Origin: Propionivibrio limicola
GTDB taxonomy: Bacteria; Pseudomonadota; Gammaproteobacteria; Burkholderiales; Rhodocyclaceae
Direction of reading: 5' to 3'
Assembly (NCBI RefSeq): GCF_009469695.1
Contig: NZ_SSSR01000008.1
Span: 33,512 to 97,511 of the forward strand
DNA: 64,000 nt
Under the pieces are notes generated by a model that worked only from the letters and a program-made list of their open reading frames with translations, had not been told where the DNA came from and did no database searches. The translations under genes and the position numbers were made by a program. Within the stretch, counting starts at the first letter, position 1, and every line of letters starts with the position of its first letter. Of the stretch, positions 36,865 to 45,818 are shown piece after piece.

Positions 36865-38088
36865 TCACTGGTAGCGTAGCGCTTCGATCGGGTCGAGCGC
36901 GGCGGCCTTGCGCGCCGGGTAAAAACCGAAGAAGACGCCGACGCCGGCGGCAACAGCAAAGGCGACCAGTACCGAGGCGCCGGAGATGACGATGACCATG
37001 TCGCTCAGCGCATTGACGAGCAGCGCGCCGCCGATGCCGAGAACGAGCCCGATCAGGCAGCCTGTGACCGAAATCATGATGGCTTCGAGCAGGAACTGGG
37101 CGAGGATGTCTTTCTGGCGCGCGCCGATGGCCATGCGGATGCCAATCTCGCGCGTCCGTTCGGTGACCGAGACAAGCATGATGTTCATGATGCCGATGCC
37201 GCCGACGAGCAGCGATACCGAGGCGATGGCGCCGAGCAGCAGCGACATGACGCGCGTCGTTTCCGCTGCGGAATCGGCCGCGGCGGCGAGGTTGCGGATG
37301 TAGAAATCGTCGTCCTGATCCTCGCGCAGGCGGTGCCGCTGGCGGAGCAGGGCGGTGACGGACTTCTCGACCGCCGGCATGGCCTCGGCCGATGCCGCCT
37401 GCACCATGATCGTACGCACCGAGCCGGCGAACGGCACGCCGAACACTTTGCGCTGGGCGGTGGTGAGCGGAATGATGATGGTGTCGTCCTGGTCGCGGCC
37501 GTCGAGGTTTTGCCCCTTGGGCGCGAGCGTGCCGATGACGGTGAACGGCGTCTGGCGGATGCGGATGATCTTGCCGACCGGGTTCTCTCCGGGGTCGAAC
37601 AGGTTTTCCGCCGCCGTCTTGCCGATCAGCGCGACGCGGGTCGCCGAGCGCACGTCGGAATCGCTGAAGTTGTAGCCGTCGGTCAGCGCCCACGAACGGG
37701 CGTCGAGGTAGGCGGGCGTGGTGCCGACCGTGGTGGCGCTCCAGTTTTTTCCGCCATAGACGAGTTGTTGCGTTCCTTGATGTACCGGCGCGACGCTGGC
37801 CACGTCATCGAGTTCGGCGATCGCCTCGGCGTCGGCGACGCGCAACGTCGGCCCGAAGCCGCTGCCGGTGCGCACACCGCCGGCCTGCGTCGAACCGGAA
37901 ACGACGACGTAGAGATTGCTGCCCATCGTGCTGATCGTCTGCGCGACGGCAAACTGGGCGCCTTGGCCGATGGCCATCATCAGCACGACCGAACCGACGC
38001 CGATGACCATGCCGAGCATCGTCAGCGCCGTCCGCATCCGGTTCGACCCCATCGCGTGCCACGCTTCGCCAAGCATCGGCTTCAGCAT
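36865..38088 (-). CDS. macB: MacB-type ABC transporter permease
   Basis: 407 residues with the MacB/FtsX layout: one N-terminal membrane helix, a large periplasmic domain (about 45-270), then three C-terminal helices (LLLGAIASVSLLVGGIGIMN and so on). The start [20 protein letters not shown] is typical of the family. In E. coli the ATPase and this part are one chain; here they are two genes overlapping by seven bases. It is the last gene of the tolC-macA-macB operon. Confidence 0.9.
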   Translation of the reverse strand: MLKPMLGEAWHAMGSNRMRTALTMLGMVIGVGSVVLMMAIGQGAQFAVAQTISTMGSNLYVVVSGSTQAGGVRTGSGFGPTLRVADAEAIAELDDVASVAPVHQGTQQLVYGGKNWSATTVGTTPAYLDARSWALTDGYNFSDSDVRSATRVALIGKTAAENLFDPGENPVGKIIRIRQTPFTVIGTLAPKGQNLDGRDQDDTIIIPLTTAQRKVFGVPFAGSVRTIMVQAASAEAMPAVEKSVTALLRQRHRLREDQDDDFYIRNLAAAADSAAETTRVMSLLLGAIASVSLLVGGIGIMNIMLVSVTERTREIGIRMAIGARQKDILAQFLLEAIMISVTGCLIGLVLGIGGALLVNALSDMVIVISGASVLVAFAVAAGVGVFFGFYPARKAAALDPIEALRYQ

Positions 38089-38873
38089 GGTGTTGATCTC
38101 GCGGCAAAAGAGTCGTCATCCCGGAGAACGCCGGACTCCAGTGTCGGTGCGCCGGACGATTGTGGAGTCTGGTCGTCACTGACGATGCGGCCGTCGAGAA
38201 AACGAACCTGCCGCCTGGCGTGGGCGGCGACGTCGAGTTCGTGGGTGACGAGGACGATGGTGATGCCTTCGTTGTTGAGCTTGCGGAACAGCGCCATGAT
38301 TTCCTCGCTCGTGTGACTGTCGAGGTTGCCGGTCGGTTCGTCGGCGAGAATCAGGCTGGGGGAGTTGATCAGCGCGCGGGCGATCGCCACGCGCTGCTCC
38401 TGGCCGCCGGAAATGCGGGCGGGCAGGGATTGGGCGTAGCTTTCCAGTCCCACCTTGGCGAGCATTTCGCGGGCCTTTGCGCGGCGCTCGTCGCGTGTCC
38501 ATTCGCGGCGCGGTTCGCGTTCGCGGTGGGCGTACACCAGCGGCAGCGCGACGTTGTCGGCGAGCGTCATGCGCGGCAATAGATTGAAACCCTGGAAGAC
38601 GAAGCCGATCGTGCGGTTGCGCAGCGACGCCAATTCGTCCGCATGCAGCCGGGCGACGTTGCGGCCGGTCAGGAAGTAGTCGCCGGACGTCGGCGTGTCG
38701 AGGCAGCCGAGCAGGTTCATGAAGGTCGATTTGCCCGAACCGGACGGCCCCATGATGGCAACGAACTCGCCGTACTCGATCGTGAGATCGACGCCCTTGA
38801 GGGCCGGAAACAGCCCCGCTTCGGTGGCGTAGGACTTGCTGAGTCCTTCGACCCGGATGACGGCTTCGGACAT
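38082..38873 (-). CDS. macB: MacB-type ABC transporter ATPase
   Basis: 263 residues, one nucleotide-binding domain: Walker [10 protein letters not shown], the Q-loop in FVFQGFNLL, signature [15 protein letters not shown] and Walker [14 protein letters not shown]. It belongs to the MacB/LolD class that drives mechanotransmission rather than transport across the inner membrane. The ATG overlaps the macA stop (ATGA). The last ~30 residues (from DDQTPQSSG) extend beyond the usual domain end and look unstructured. Confidence 0.9.
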   Translation of the reverse strand: MSEAVIRVEGLSKSYATEAGLFPALKGVDLTIEYGEFVAIMGPSGSGKSTFMNLLGCLDTPTSGDYFLTGRNVARLHADELASLRNRTIGFVFQGFNLLPRMTLADNVALPLVYAHREREPRREWTRDERRAKAREMLAKVGLESYAQSLPARISGGQEQRVAIARALINSPSLILADEPTGNLDSHTSEEIMALFRKLNNEGITIVLVTHELDVAAHARRQVRFLDGRIVSDDQTPQSSGAPTLESGVLRDDDSFAARSTPC

Positions 38874-40081
38874 CAGAACAACCTCAGGCCGACGCTGCTC
38901 GGCTTGGTGGCAGCCGTCGGTGCGTCGCCGATGGCCACGGTGTCGCCCGGTTTCAAATCCCCGCCGACGATCTCGGTATTGCGGTTGTCGGTGATGCCGA
39001 TCTGGACGCTGACCGGCTTTAGCGTCCGCCCGCCGACGATGTACACGGTGCCGGTGCTGGTGTCGCGCTTCTTGCCCTTGCCACGGCCACCATTGCCGCT
39101 GGCCGGCGAGGCATTCTGTGCCGGCTGTGCCGCCTCGTCCGCGGTCTTGCCTTCAGCCTCGGCCGGCTTGAAGCGCAACGCCGCGTTCGGCACCTGCAGT
39201 ACGTCGCTCCGCTTGGCGACGGCGATCGTGACGTAAGCCGTCATGCCCGGCAGCAAGAGGTGGTCAGGGTTTTGCAGCGAGACGCGCACGTTGTAGGTGA
39301 CGACGTTCTGCGTCGTCGTCGGGTTGAGCCGAATCTGCTGCACTTCGCCGGTGAAGGTACGTTCCGGAAAAGCATCGACGGTAAAGCGCACTTTCTGGCC
39401 TTCCCGGATCTTGCCGATGTCGGCTTCGGCGAAGCTCGAATCGATGCGCATCTCGGACAAATCCTGCGCGATCTTGACCAGCGTCGGTGTTTGCAGACTG
39501 GCGGCGACGGTTTGCCCGAGATCGACGACGCGGTCGACGACGATGCCGGAGACCGGCGAGCGGATGATCGTGTAGTTGAGATTGACCTGATCCTTGTCGG
39601 CTGCGGCTCTGGCCTGCGCCAGTTGCGCCTCGGCCGACTTGCGCGCCTGCACCGCCTGATCGAGTTCCTGCCGCGAGACGTATTCCTGCGCGAACAGTTC
39701 CTTCATCCGCGTTTCGTTGGCGCGCGCCAGATCGAGCGCCGCGGCGACGTTGCCGACGTTGGCCGCCGATTGTCGGGCCTGCGCGGCGAGCAGCGACTGG
39801 TCGAGTTGCAGCAGCGCCTGGCCTTGCTCGACCTTGTCGTTGAAATCGACGAACAGTTTCGAGACGGTACCGGAGACTTGCGTGCCGACATTGACCAGTA
39901 CCACGGGGTTGAGCGTGCCGTTGGCCGAGACGGTTTGCGTGAGGTCGCCCTTTTCGACCGTGTGCAGCCGGTAGCGTTTTTCGGGCGCTTGCGCCTGATG
40001 GTTGCGATAAGCGTAGTAACCGCTGCCACCGAGGCCGAGCGCGATCAAGACAATCAGGGCGTTGCGAAGAATGGGTTTCAT
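38873..40081 (-). CDS. macA: MacA-type periplasmic adaptor
   Basis: 402 residues. An N-terminal anchor (ALIVLIALGLGGSGYYAY), lipoyl halves around TVSANGTLNPV and SPVSGIVVDR, a helical hairpin (about 100-170), a beta-barrel, and a C-terminal membrane-proximal domain. A low-complexity insert rich in Gly and Lys (GNGGRGKGKKRD, about 330) interrupts the last domain and is unusual. The ATG overlaps the tolC-like stop by four bases. It links MacB to the outer-membrane channel. Confidence 0.9.
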   Translation of the reverse strand: MKPILRNALIVLIALGLGGSGYYAYRNHQAQAPEKRYRLHTVEKGDLTQTVSANGTLNPVVLVNVGTQVSGTVSKLFVDFNDKVEQGQALLQLDQSLLAAQARQSAANVGNVAAALDLARANETRMKELFAQEYVSRQELDQAVQARKSAEAQLAQARAAADKDQVNLNYTIIRSPVSGIVVDRVVDLGQTVAASLQTPTLVKIAQDLSEMRIDSSFAEADIGKIREGQKVRFTVDAFPERTFTGEVQQIRLNPTTTQNVVTYNVRVSLQNPDHLLLPGMTAYVTIAVAKRSDVLQVPNAALRFKPAEAEGKTADEAAQPAQNASPASGNGGRGKGKKRDTSTGTVYIVGGRTLKPVSVQIGITDNRNTEIVGGDLKPGDTVAIGDAPTAATKPSSVGLRLF

Positions 40082-41499
40082 GGGGTCGAAGTTTCGGCTG
40101 AGCGTGCTGGAGAGGCGAGCAGGCGGCTGTCGAGGGCGCCGACCGCCTTGGCCAGCGTAGCGCGCGAGACATGCCAGTCGAGCGCCGCCTGAATGCGCTG
40201 CAGACGTGCGGCGGCAAGGGCGCTTTGCGCGTTGAGTACGTCGAGAATGCTGCCGACACCGGCTTTGTAGCGGCCGAGCGCCACCTTTTCGGATTGCTCG
40301 GCGCTGGCCAGCAGGTCGCCGGCAGTGCGGAAGGACTGCGTGGCGGTGACGAGGCTCTGGTAGGCCGTCCACACATCGAGCGCGACTTGCAGCCGGACGC
40401 TGTCGCGCTGCGCGCTGGCCACGTCGACGCGGGCTTGCGCCGACCTCACGTTGTAGGTGGTGTTGAAGCCGGAGAAGAACGGTACGGTCAGCGTCAGACC
40501 GACGGCATTGCTGTGGCTGCTGATCGCCCCGGTATCCTGCCAGCCGGGGCCGCCGCTCAGCGACAGCGTCGGCAGGCCGACGGCGCGGGCGTAATCGACG
40601 CTGGCCTGCGCCGCTTTGACCTGCGACTCGGCCGCTTGCAGATCGGGGCGGCGTTGCCGTGCTTCGGCAATCAAGGCGTCGAGATCGCGCTCGAACGTGG
40701 TTTCCGGAGCGGCGCGGGGAATCTCGGCCAGCGTCAGCGGCTGGTTGGCGTCGAGACCCATGACGTTGGCCAGCGTACCAAGCGTCGTTTTCACCACCCC
40801 TTCGACCCGGATGCGGTTGAGAACGGCCTGCGACCAAGCTGTCTGCGCCTGCAAACGGTCAGCGGGTGTCGCCGTTCCGACGCGGTAGCGGACCTCGGCG
40901 GCGGTCAGGCTTTCGCGGCTGGCTTTTTCCGATTCCTGCGCCGCGATCAGCGCGGCCCGGGCCGCTTGCGCGTTGTAGTACGACTGGAGCGCGGCAAGGA
41001 AAACGGCTTGCACTGTGGCATCGAGCGTGGCGGACGTGGCGCTCAGCAACTGGCGGGCATTTTCCAGATTGGCGTCGCGCGCGCCGAAATCGTAAAGCAG
41101 CCAGGAGAGGGTCAGCGAAGCGCTGCTCGGGTTGTTGGTGTCGCCATCCGTCCGCAGCCGGCTGGCGGCTGCTCTGCCGTCCAGAGTTGGCAGATAATCG
41201 GATCGGGCGACGCCGACCTGCGCGGCCTGATACCGGGCATTGGCCCAGGCTTCATGGGTTTGCGGGTTGCGGCACAGGGCGAGATCGACGACTTCGACGA
41301 CGCCGAATACCGTGTCGGCCGGTTGCGCCTGACATGGAACGTAGGGCTTGTCCGCCGCAGGCGCCAACAGGGGACGGGGCGGGGTGAGCGCTTCGGTGTG
41401 GAAGGGATCGAGCGCGCCGAACGCCATCGCTTCGGAAAACGAGCAAACGGCCAGCACGGCAAAGGGCAGCAGCGAGAGGTGGGCGCGTCGGAAAGGCAT
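40078..41499 (-). CDS. TolC-family outer-membrane channel
   Basis: 473 residues. A signal peptide ends near SEAMA, and two outer-membrane efflux protein repeats follow, with YNAQAARAALIAAQESEKAS and YKAGVGSILDVLNAQSALA as family strings. It is the first gene of the operon with macA and the split macB, giving a complete tripartite exporter. MacAB pumps elsewhere expel macrolides, peptides, heme precursors or siderophores. Confidence 0.88.
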   Translation of the reverse strand: MPFRRAHLSLLPFAVLAVCSFSEAMAFGALDPFHTEALTPPRPLLAPAADKPYVPCQAQPADTVFGVVEVVDLALCRNPQTHEAWANARYQAAQVGVARSDYLPTLDGRAAASRLRTDGDTNNPSSASLTLSWLLYDFGARDANLENARQLLSATSATLDATVQAVFLAALQSYYNAQAARAALIAAQESEKASRESLTAAEVRYRVGTATPADRLQAQTAWSQAVLNRIRVEGVVKTTLGTLANVMGLDANQPLTLAEIPRAAPETTFERDLDALIAEARQRRPDLQAAESQVKAAQASVDYARAVGLPTLSLSGGPGWQDTGAISSHSNAVGLTLTVPFFSGFNTTYNVRSAQARVDVASAQRDSVRLQVALDVWTAYQSLVTATQSFRTAGDLLASAEQSEKVALGRYKAGVGSILDVLNAQSALAAARLQRIQAALDWHVSRATLAKAVGALDSRLLASPARSAETSTP

Positions 41500-41599
41500 T
41501 GGATCGGAGCCGGAACTGATTTCCGTTAGTATAGCGGCCCTCGTTCTTTACGCTTCTTCACTCTCGCGTTCAGCTGTTTTCAATTAACTCAAGCGACTC

Positions 41600-42145
41600 A
41601 TGGCACTCAAGGCAACCATTTTCAAGACCGAACTCTCGGTCGCCGATCTCGACCGCAACGTGTACGAGAATTTTTCCCTGAGGCTGGCGCAGCATCCGTC
41701 CGAGAACGACGCGCGGATGATGGTCCGCCTGTTGGCATTCATGCTGTTCGCCGACGAGCGGCTCGAATTCGGCAAGGGCTTGTCGACCGACGACGAGCCC
41801 GATCTGTGGCTGAAGGATCTGACCGGTGCCATCGACCTCTGGATTTACGTCGGCCTGCTCGACGAGCGCTGGCTGCGCAAGGCGGCCGGCCGTTCGGCGC
41901 GTGTCGTCGTGATTGCCTACGGCGATCGGGCCGCCGACGTCTGGTGGGAACAGAACCGCGCCAAGCTGGAGAAGCTGTCGAACCTCACCGTCTATCGCCT
42001 CTCTGTCGACGACACGCAAGCCCTCGCCGCGCTGGCCAATCGTTCGATGGACCTGCAATGCACGATCCAGGAGGGCGAAGTGCTGGTGACGGGAGAGGGT
42101 GATCCGGTGCGGGTCGCACCGACGGTCGTTTTCGGCGGCAGCTGA
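41600..42145 (+). CDS. yaeQ: YaeQ family protein
   Basis: 181 residues, full length for YaeQ. Typical strings are MALKATIFKTELSVADLDR at the start, RLLAFMLFADERLEFGKGLS, and DEPDLWLKDLTG. YaeQ has a PD-(D/E)xK nuclease-like fold; its cellular role is not established. Divergent from the TolC-like gene by 100 bases, with yihY 49 bases downstream. Confidence 0.92.
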   Translation: MALKATIFKTELSVADLDRNVYENFSLRLAQHPSENDARMMVRLLAFMLFADERLEFGKGLSTDDEPDLWLKDLTGAIDLWIYVGLLDERWLRKAAGRSARVVVIAYGDRAADVWWEQNRAKLEKLSNLTVYRLSVDDTQALAALANRSMDLQCTIQEGEVLVTGEGDPVRVAPTVVFGGS

Positions 42146-42194
42146 CGATGGCGGCGGGATTAGAATGTGTCGATCTGATGCCGCCACCCGTCCA

Positions 42195-43094
42195 ATGATG
42201 CCTGTCCTCAGCATTTCCGCCCAGCGCGTCCTGTCCAACCCGCTTGCCTTTCTCGGGCGCGTGGCGCGCGGTTTTTTGGCCAATCAGGGGTGGCTGCTGG
42301 CCGGAGCGATTGCCTACTATACGTTGCTGTCGCTGGTGCCGCTGCTGATCCTGTCGATCATTCTGTTGTCCCATCTGGTCGAGCAGAGGCTGTTGATCGA
42401 TACGCTGGCGCATTACCTCGAGTGGCTGGTGCCGAGCCAGTCCTCGACGCTGCTTGGCGATGTTTTCGGTTTTCTGGAAAAACGTTTGGCGGTCGGTACG
42501 GTGTTTTTGGTCTCCTTGCTGTTTTTTAGTGCGCAGGCTTTCTCGGTGGTCGAAAAAGCCATGGTGGTGATCTTCAGACATCGCCACGTCAGCGGCAAAA
42601 GGCATGTCCTGCTTTCGGCCATCCTGCCGTACAGCTTCGTTTTCTTTCTGGTCGTTCTGCTGCTGATCGTCACGGTGCTGGCGATTCTTCTCCAGGCGCT
42701 GGCCGGCCAAAGTATCGAGGTGATGGGCCGGAGTTTTTCCTTCGTCATCCTCTCGGGGCCGGTCCTCCAGTTGCTCGGTCTTGGCGTCGTCACGCTGATT
42801 TTCGCGGCGCTTTACATGATCATGCCGGTTGGCCGAACGCGACTTTCGCATGCGCTGTTTGGCGGCTTTACGGCCGCGCTCGCCTGGGAAGCGGCGCGCC
42901 ATGCGCTGATCTGGTATTTCACGACGATGTCGACGGCAAACATCATTTACGGCTCGCTGGCGACGTCCGTCATCGTGTTGCTCAGTCTTGAAATTGCCGC
43001 CTCGCTTTTGCTGCTCGGTGCGCAGGTCATCGCCGAATATGAACGGATCGGGCAAGACCCGTTGCAGACGCCGGACGTGCCTTCCGGGAACTGA
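42195..43094 (+). CDS. YihY/BrkB family inner-membrane protein
   Basis: 299 residues with about six membrane helices. The family core (LAGAIAYYTLLSLVPLLILS near the start, and SHALFGGFTAALAWEAARHA later) is clear. Often misnamed ribonuclease BN; the true function is unknown, with a transport or envelope role likely. Two adjacent ATG codons at 42195 and 42198 are both possible starts. Confidence 0.88.
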   Translation: MMPVLSISAQRVLSNPLAFLGRVARGFLANQGWLLAGAIAYYTLLSLVPLLILSIILLSHLVEQRLLIDTLAHYLEWLVPSQSSTLLGDVFGFLEKRLAVGTVFLVSLLFFSAQAFSVVEKAMVVIFRHRHVSGKRHVLLSAILPYSFVFFLVVLLLIVTVLAILLQALAGQSIEVMGRSFSFVILSGPVLQLLGLGVVTLIFAALYMIMPVGRTRLSHALFGGFTAALAWEAARHALIWYFTTMSTANIIYGSLATSVIVLLSLEIAASLLLLGAQVIAEYERIGQDPLQTPDVPSGN

Positions 43095-43149
43095 GCGATC
43101 CGGCGGCCGGCGTATACTCGCCACTTTCTCCTTGTGATGTGCGCCAACC

Positions 43150-43947
43150 ATGACCGCTACTCTTCCCGTTGATGTGATCGCTGCCGAACTGGCGCGATTG
43201 CGTGCGATGAATCCGCTTGTCCATCTGTTGACCAACGAAGTCGTGCAGGAAATCACGGCCAACGTTCTGCTCGCGGCGGGCGCGTCGCCAGCAATGATCG
43301 TGGCCGAGGAAGAGGTTTCTTCGTTCGCCGCGATTTCCGGCGCCTTGCTCGTCAATGTCGGGACGCTCTATCCGGCCCGGCTGGCGGCGATGAAACAGGC
43401 GGTGGCAGCGGCCAACCGGGCTGGCGTGCCGTGGACGCTCGATCCGGTGGCGGTGGGCGTGCTCGATTACCGGACGCAGGCGTGCCGTGAATTCCTTGCC
43501 TGCAAGCCGACGGCGATTCGCGGCAATGCCTCCGAAATTATGGCGCTGGCCGGGTGTGCCGGCAGCGGACGCGGCGTCGATACGACGACCGAATCGGAGG
43601 CGGCGGTTGAAGCCGCCGAAGGATTGGCCCGTACGACCGGCGCCGTCGTTGCCGTGACCGGCGAAACCGATTTCATCACCGATGGTACGACGACTTGGGC
43701 CACGCCGTGGGGGCATCCGGTGATGACGCGCGTGGTCGGAAGCGGATGCGCCTTGTCGGCGCTGGTGGCGGCATTCACCGCGCAGGCGCCGAATCGCCTG
43801 CATGCCGTGGCGGCGGCGTGCGCCGTGGCCGGGCTGTGCGGCGAGCGCGCGGCCGCGATGAGCCGCGGGCCGGGCTCGTTCAAGGTGGAATTCCTCGACG
43901 CGCTGTATCTGCTGACGCCTGAGAAGCTCCGCGAGCAAGTGGCATGA
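43150..43947 (+). CDS. thiM: Hydroxyethylthiazole kinase
   Basis: 265 residues. Conserved parts are PLVHLLTNEVVQEITANVLL, GTPWTLDPVAVG-like PWTLDPVAVGV, AIRGNASEIMALAG and the catalytic VVGSGCALSALVAAF. It phosphorylates the thiazole alcohol for thiamin salvage. It overlaps thiE by four bases. No thiamin pyrophosphate riboswitch fits in the 55 bases upstream. Confidence 0.93.
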   Translation: MTATLPVDVIAAELARLRAMNPLVHLLTNEVVQEITANVLLAAGASPAMIVAEEEVSSFAAISGALLVNVGTLYPARLAAMKQAVAAANRAGVPWTLDPVAVGVLDYRTQACREFLACKPTAIRGNASEIMALAGCAGSGRGVDTTTESEAAVEAAEGLARTTGAVVAVTGETDFITDGTTTWATPWGHPVMTRVVGSGCALSALVAAFTAQAPNRLHAVAAACAVAGLCGERAAAMSRGPGSFKVEFLDALYLLTPEKLREQVA

Positions 43948-44591
43948 CGCTGAATCCGATCGACCTTTCGCTGTATCTGGTGCTTGATCCGGACTTGTGC
44001 GGAAGTCCGGGCGAGATGGTGCGTACTGCCCGTCTCGCCGCCGAAAACGGCGCGACGGTCGTGCAGTTGCGGGCTCCGGGGTGGAAGAAGCGGTTGTGGC
44101 TGGAAACGGCGGTCGCGTTGAAGTCGGCGTTGGCACCGCTCGGCGTGCCGCTGATCATCAACGACCATGTCGATATCGCGCTCGCGGTTGATGCCGACGG
44201 CGTCCATATCGGCCAAGGCGATTTGCCGGTAGAGGAAACCCGTCGCTTGCTCGGGCCGAACAAGATCCTCGGGCTGTCGGTGTCCACCGCGGCCGAGCTG
44301 GCGGCGGTGCCGTCAGGCGTCGACTATCTCGGCATCGGGCCTGTCTATCCGACCGGGACCAAACCGGATGCGGCACCGGCAACCGGTTTGCCCTTGTTTG
44401 CCGAACTGGTCGCGGCGACGATATTGCCGGTTGTCGCGATTGGCGGTATCAAACGCGACAACTGCTCGCCGTTATTGGTGGCCGGAGCGGGCGGTGTGGC
44501 TGTCGTGTCGGCGATTTGCGGGCAGAACGACGCCGCTTGGGCAACGGCCGCGTTGCGGGAAATGATCGAGAGCGCTTGCAGCCTGAGCTGA
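43944..44591 (+). CDS. thiE: Thiamine-phosphate synthase
   Basis: 215 residues, a TIM barrel with VQLRAPGWKKRLW, LIINDHVDIALAVDADGVHIG and the phosphate loop GPVYPTGTK. It joins thiazole phosphate and pyrimidine pyrophosphate into thiamin phosphate. In the first part the sequence RAPGWKK replaces the usual RDK/RxK region, so the substrate side may differ slightly. It forms a two-gene salvage operon with thiM. Confidence 0.92.
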   Translation: MTLNPIDLSLYLVLDPDLCGSPGEMVRTARLAAENGATVVQLRAPGWKKRLWLETAVALKSALAPLGVPLIINDHVDIALAVDADGVHIGQGDLPVEETRRLLGPNKILGLSVSTAAELAAVPSGVDYLGIGPVYPTGTKPDAAPATGLPLFAELVAATILPVVAIGGIKRDNCSPLLVAGAGGVAVVSAICGQNDAAWATAALREMIESACSLS

Positions 44592-44613
44592 TCGAGTCTG
44601 AAAACTTCGGGTG

Positions 44614-44758
44614 GAACCGCTTTCAACGCAGAGATCGCAGAGATACAGAGGTCGCAGAGAAAAATCCATATTTCACCCAATCGGTCCTATGGGGAGCTTG
44701 CACCTTCTCTCTGTTTTTTCTCGGTTTTTCTCTGCGAACTCTGCGTTAAATGCGGTTC
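44614..44758. repeat. 145-base inverted-repeat element of GCAGAG units (MITE-like)
   Basis: The left end GAACCGCTTTCAACGCAGAG mirrors the right end, whose reverse complement reads GAACCGCATTTAACGCAGAG. Four GCAGAG-type units follow on the left with a period of about nine bases, and complementary CTCTG units stand on the right; the central ~35 bases are unrelated. It lies exactly between the convergent thiE and korB genes. Its plan is the same as the 33554-33701 element but with a different unit sequence. Confidence 0.75.
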
Positions 44759-44778
44759 ATGGGGTTACAGATTGCTGA

Positions 44779-45804
44779 TCAGGCAATTTCCCACGTGTTG
44801 CCGCCGTTGAGCAGCGCTTCGAGGTTGCCCTGGCCTTTCTGGCTGCGCACGGATGCGGCCTGTTCGGCGTAGAGGTCTTCGTACACCGGCTCTTCCACCG
44901 CACGGAAGATGCCGAACGGCACCGGCAGGGCGGGGCCTTCGAACTGCGAGAGCAACACGCCGAGGATGCTGCCGGGCACGGTTTCGTCATGCACGAGCAG
45001 GTCGGCCTCGGTGATGCCGTTTTCCCCGATCGTGACGACTTCCGGCTTCAGTCCGTTGAGGCGGACACCCTTGTCGCGATTCTTGCCGAAGATGATCGGC
45101 TTGCCGTGTTCGAGGATGACGCGCGTATCGTCGCGGGTTGCCTTGTCGGTCAGCGTGGCGTAGGCGCCGTCGTTGAACACGTTGCAATTCTGGCAGACCT
45201 CGACGAACGCCGTGCCGCGATGTTCGGCGGCGCGCTTGAGGACGTTGCCGAGAGTCGGCAGGTCGGTGTCCAGAGCGCGGGCGACGAAAGTGGCGCCGGC
45301 ACCGAGCGCCAGCGCGGTCGGGCTGAACGGGCGGTCGACGTTGCCGTACGGCGTCGATTTGGTCTTCTGGCCGATGATCGAGGTCGGCGAGAACTGGCCC
45401 TTGGTCAGGCCGTAGATGCGGTTGTTGAGCAGGACGATCTTGAGGCCGATGTTGCGGCGCATGGCGTGGATGAAGTGGTTCCCGCCGATCGCCAGCGCAT
45501 CGCCGTCGCCGGTGGCGACCCATACGGAAAGCTCGGGACGCGACAGCTTCAGGCCGGTGGCAATGGCCGGGGCCCGTCCGTGGATGCTGTGCAGCCCGTA
45601 GGTTTCCATGTAGTAGGGGAAACGGCTGGAGCAGCCGATGCCGGAGATGAAAGCGAAGTTCTCGCGCGGGATGCCAAGCGTCGGCAGCAATTTCTGAACC
45701 TGGCTCAGCACCGCGTAGTCGCCGCAGCCGGGGCACCAGCGCACGTCCTGATCGGTCTCGAAGTCTTTCTTGCTCAGCACCTTGAGTTCGATGGTCTTGT
45801 TCAT
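44779..45804 (-). CDS. korB: 2-oxoacid:ferredoxin oxidoreductase, beta subunit
   Basis: 341 residues. The cysteine motif RWCPGCGDYAVL, the thiamin diphosphate site ATGDGDALAIGGNHFIHA and NNRIYGLTKGQFSPTS match KorB/OorB beta chains. With KorA it oxidises 2-oxoglutarate (most likely) to the CoA ester and reduces ferredoxin. There are no delta (ferredoxin-type) or extra subunits, as in the two-subunit enzymes. The ATG at 45804 is 14 bases from the korA stop. Confidence 0.9.
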   Translation of the reverse strand: MNKTIELKVLSKKDFETDQDVRWCPGCGDYAVLSQVQKLLPTLGIPRENFAFISGIGCSSRFPYYMETYGLHSIHGRAPAIATGLKLSRPELSVWVATGDGDALAIGGNHFIHAMRRNIGLKIVLLNNRIYGLTKGQFSPTSIIGQKTKSTPYGNVDRPFSPTALALGAGATFVARALDTDLPTLGNVLKRAAEHRGTAFVEVCQNCNVFNDGAYATLTDKATRDDTRVILEHGKPIIFGKNRDKGVRLNGLKPEVVTIGENGITEADLLVHDETVPGSILGVLLSQFEGPALPVPFGIFRAVEEPVYEDLYAEQAASVRSQKGQGNLEALLNGGNTWEIA

Positions 45805-45818
45805 TGCGTGGCTGCTCC

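Noticed and set aside
43095..43149. Thiamin pyrophosphate riboswitch before thiM
   Set aside because: The gap is only 55 bases and lacks the conserved CUGAGA and related core; the same holds for the gap before thiG.
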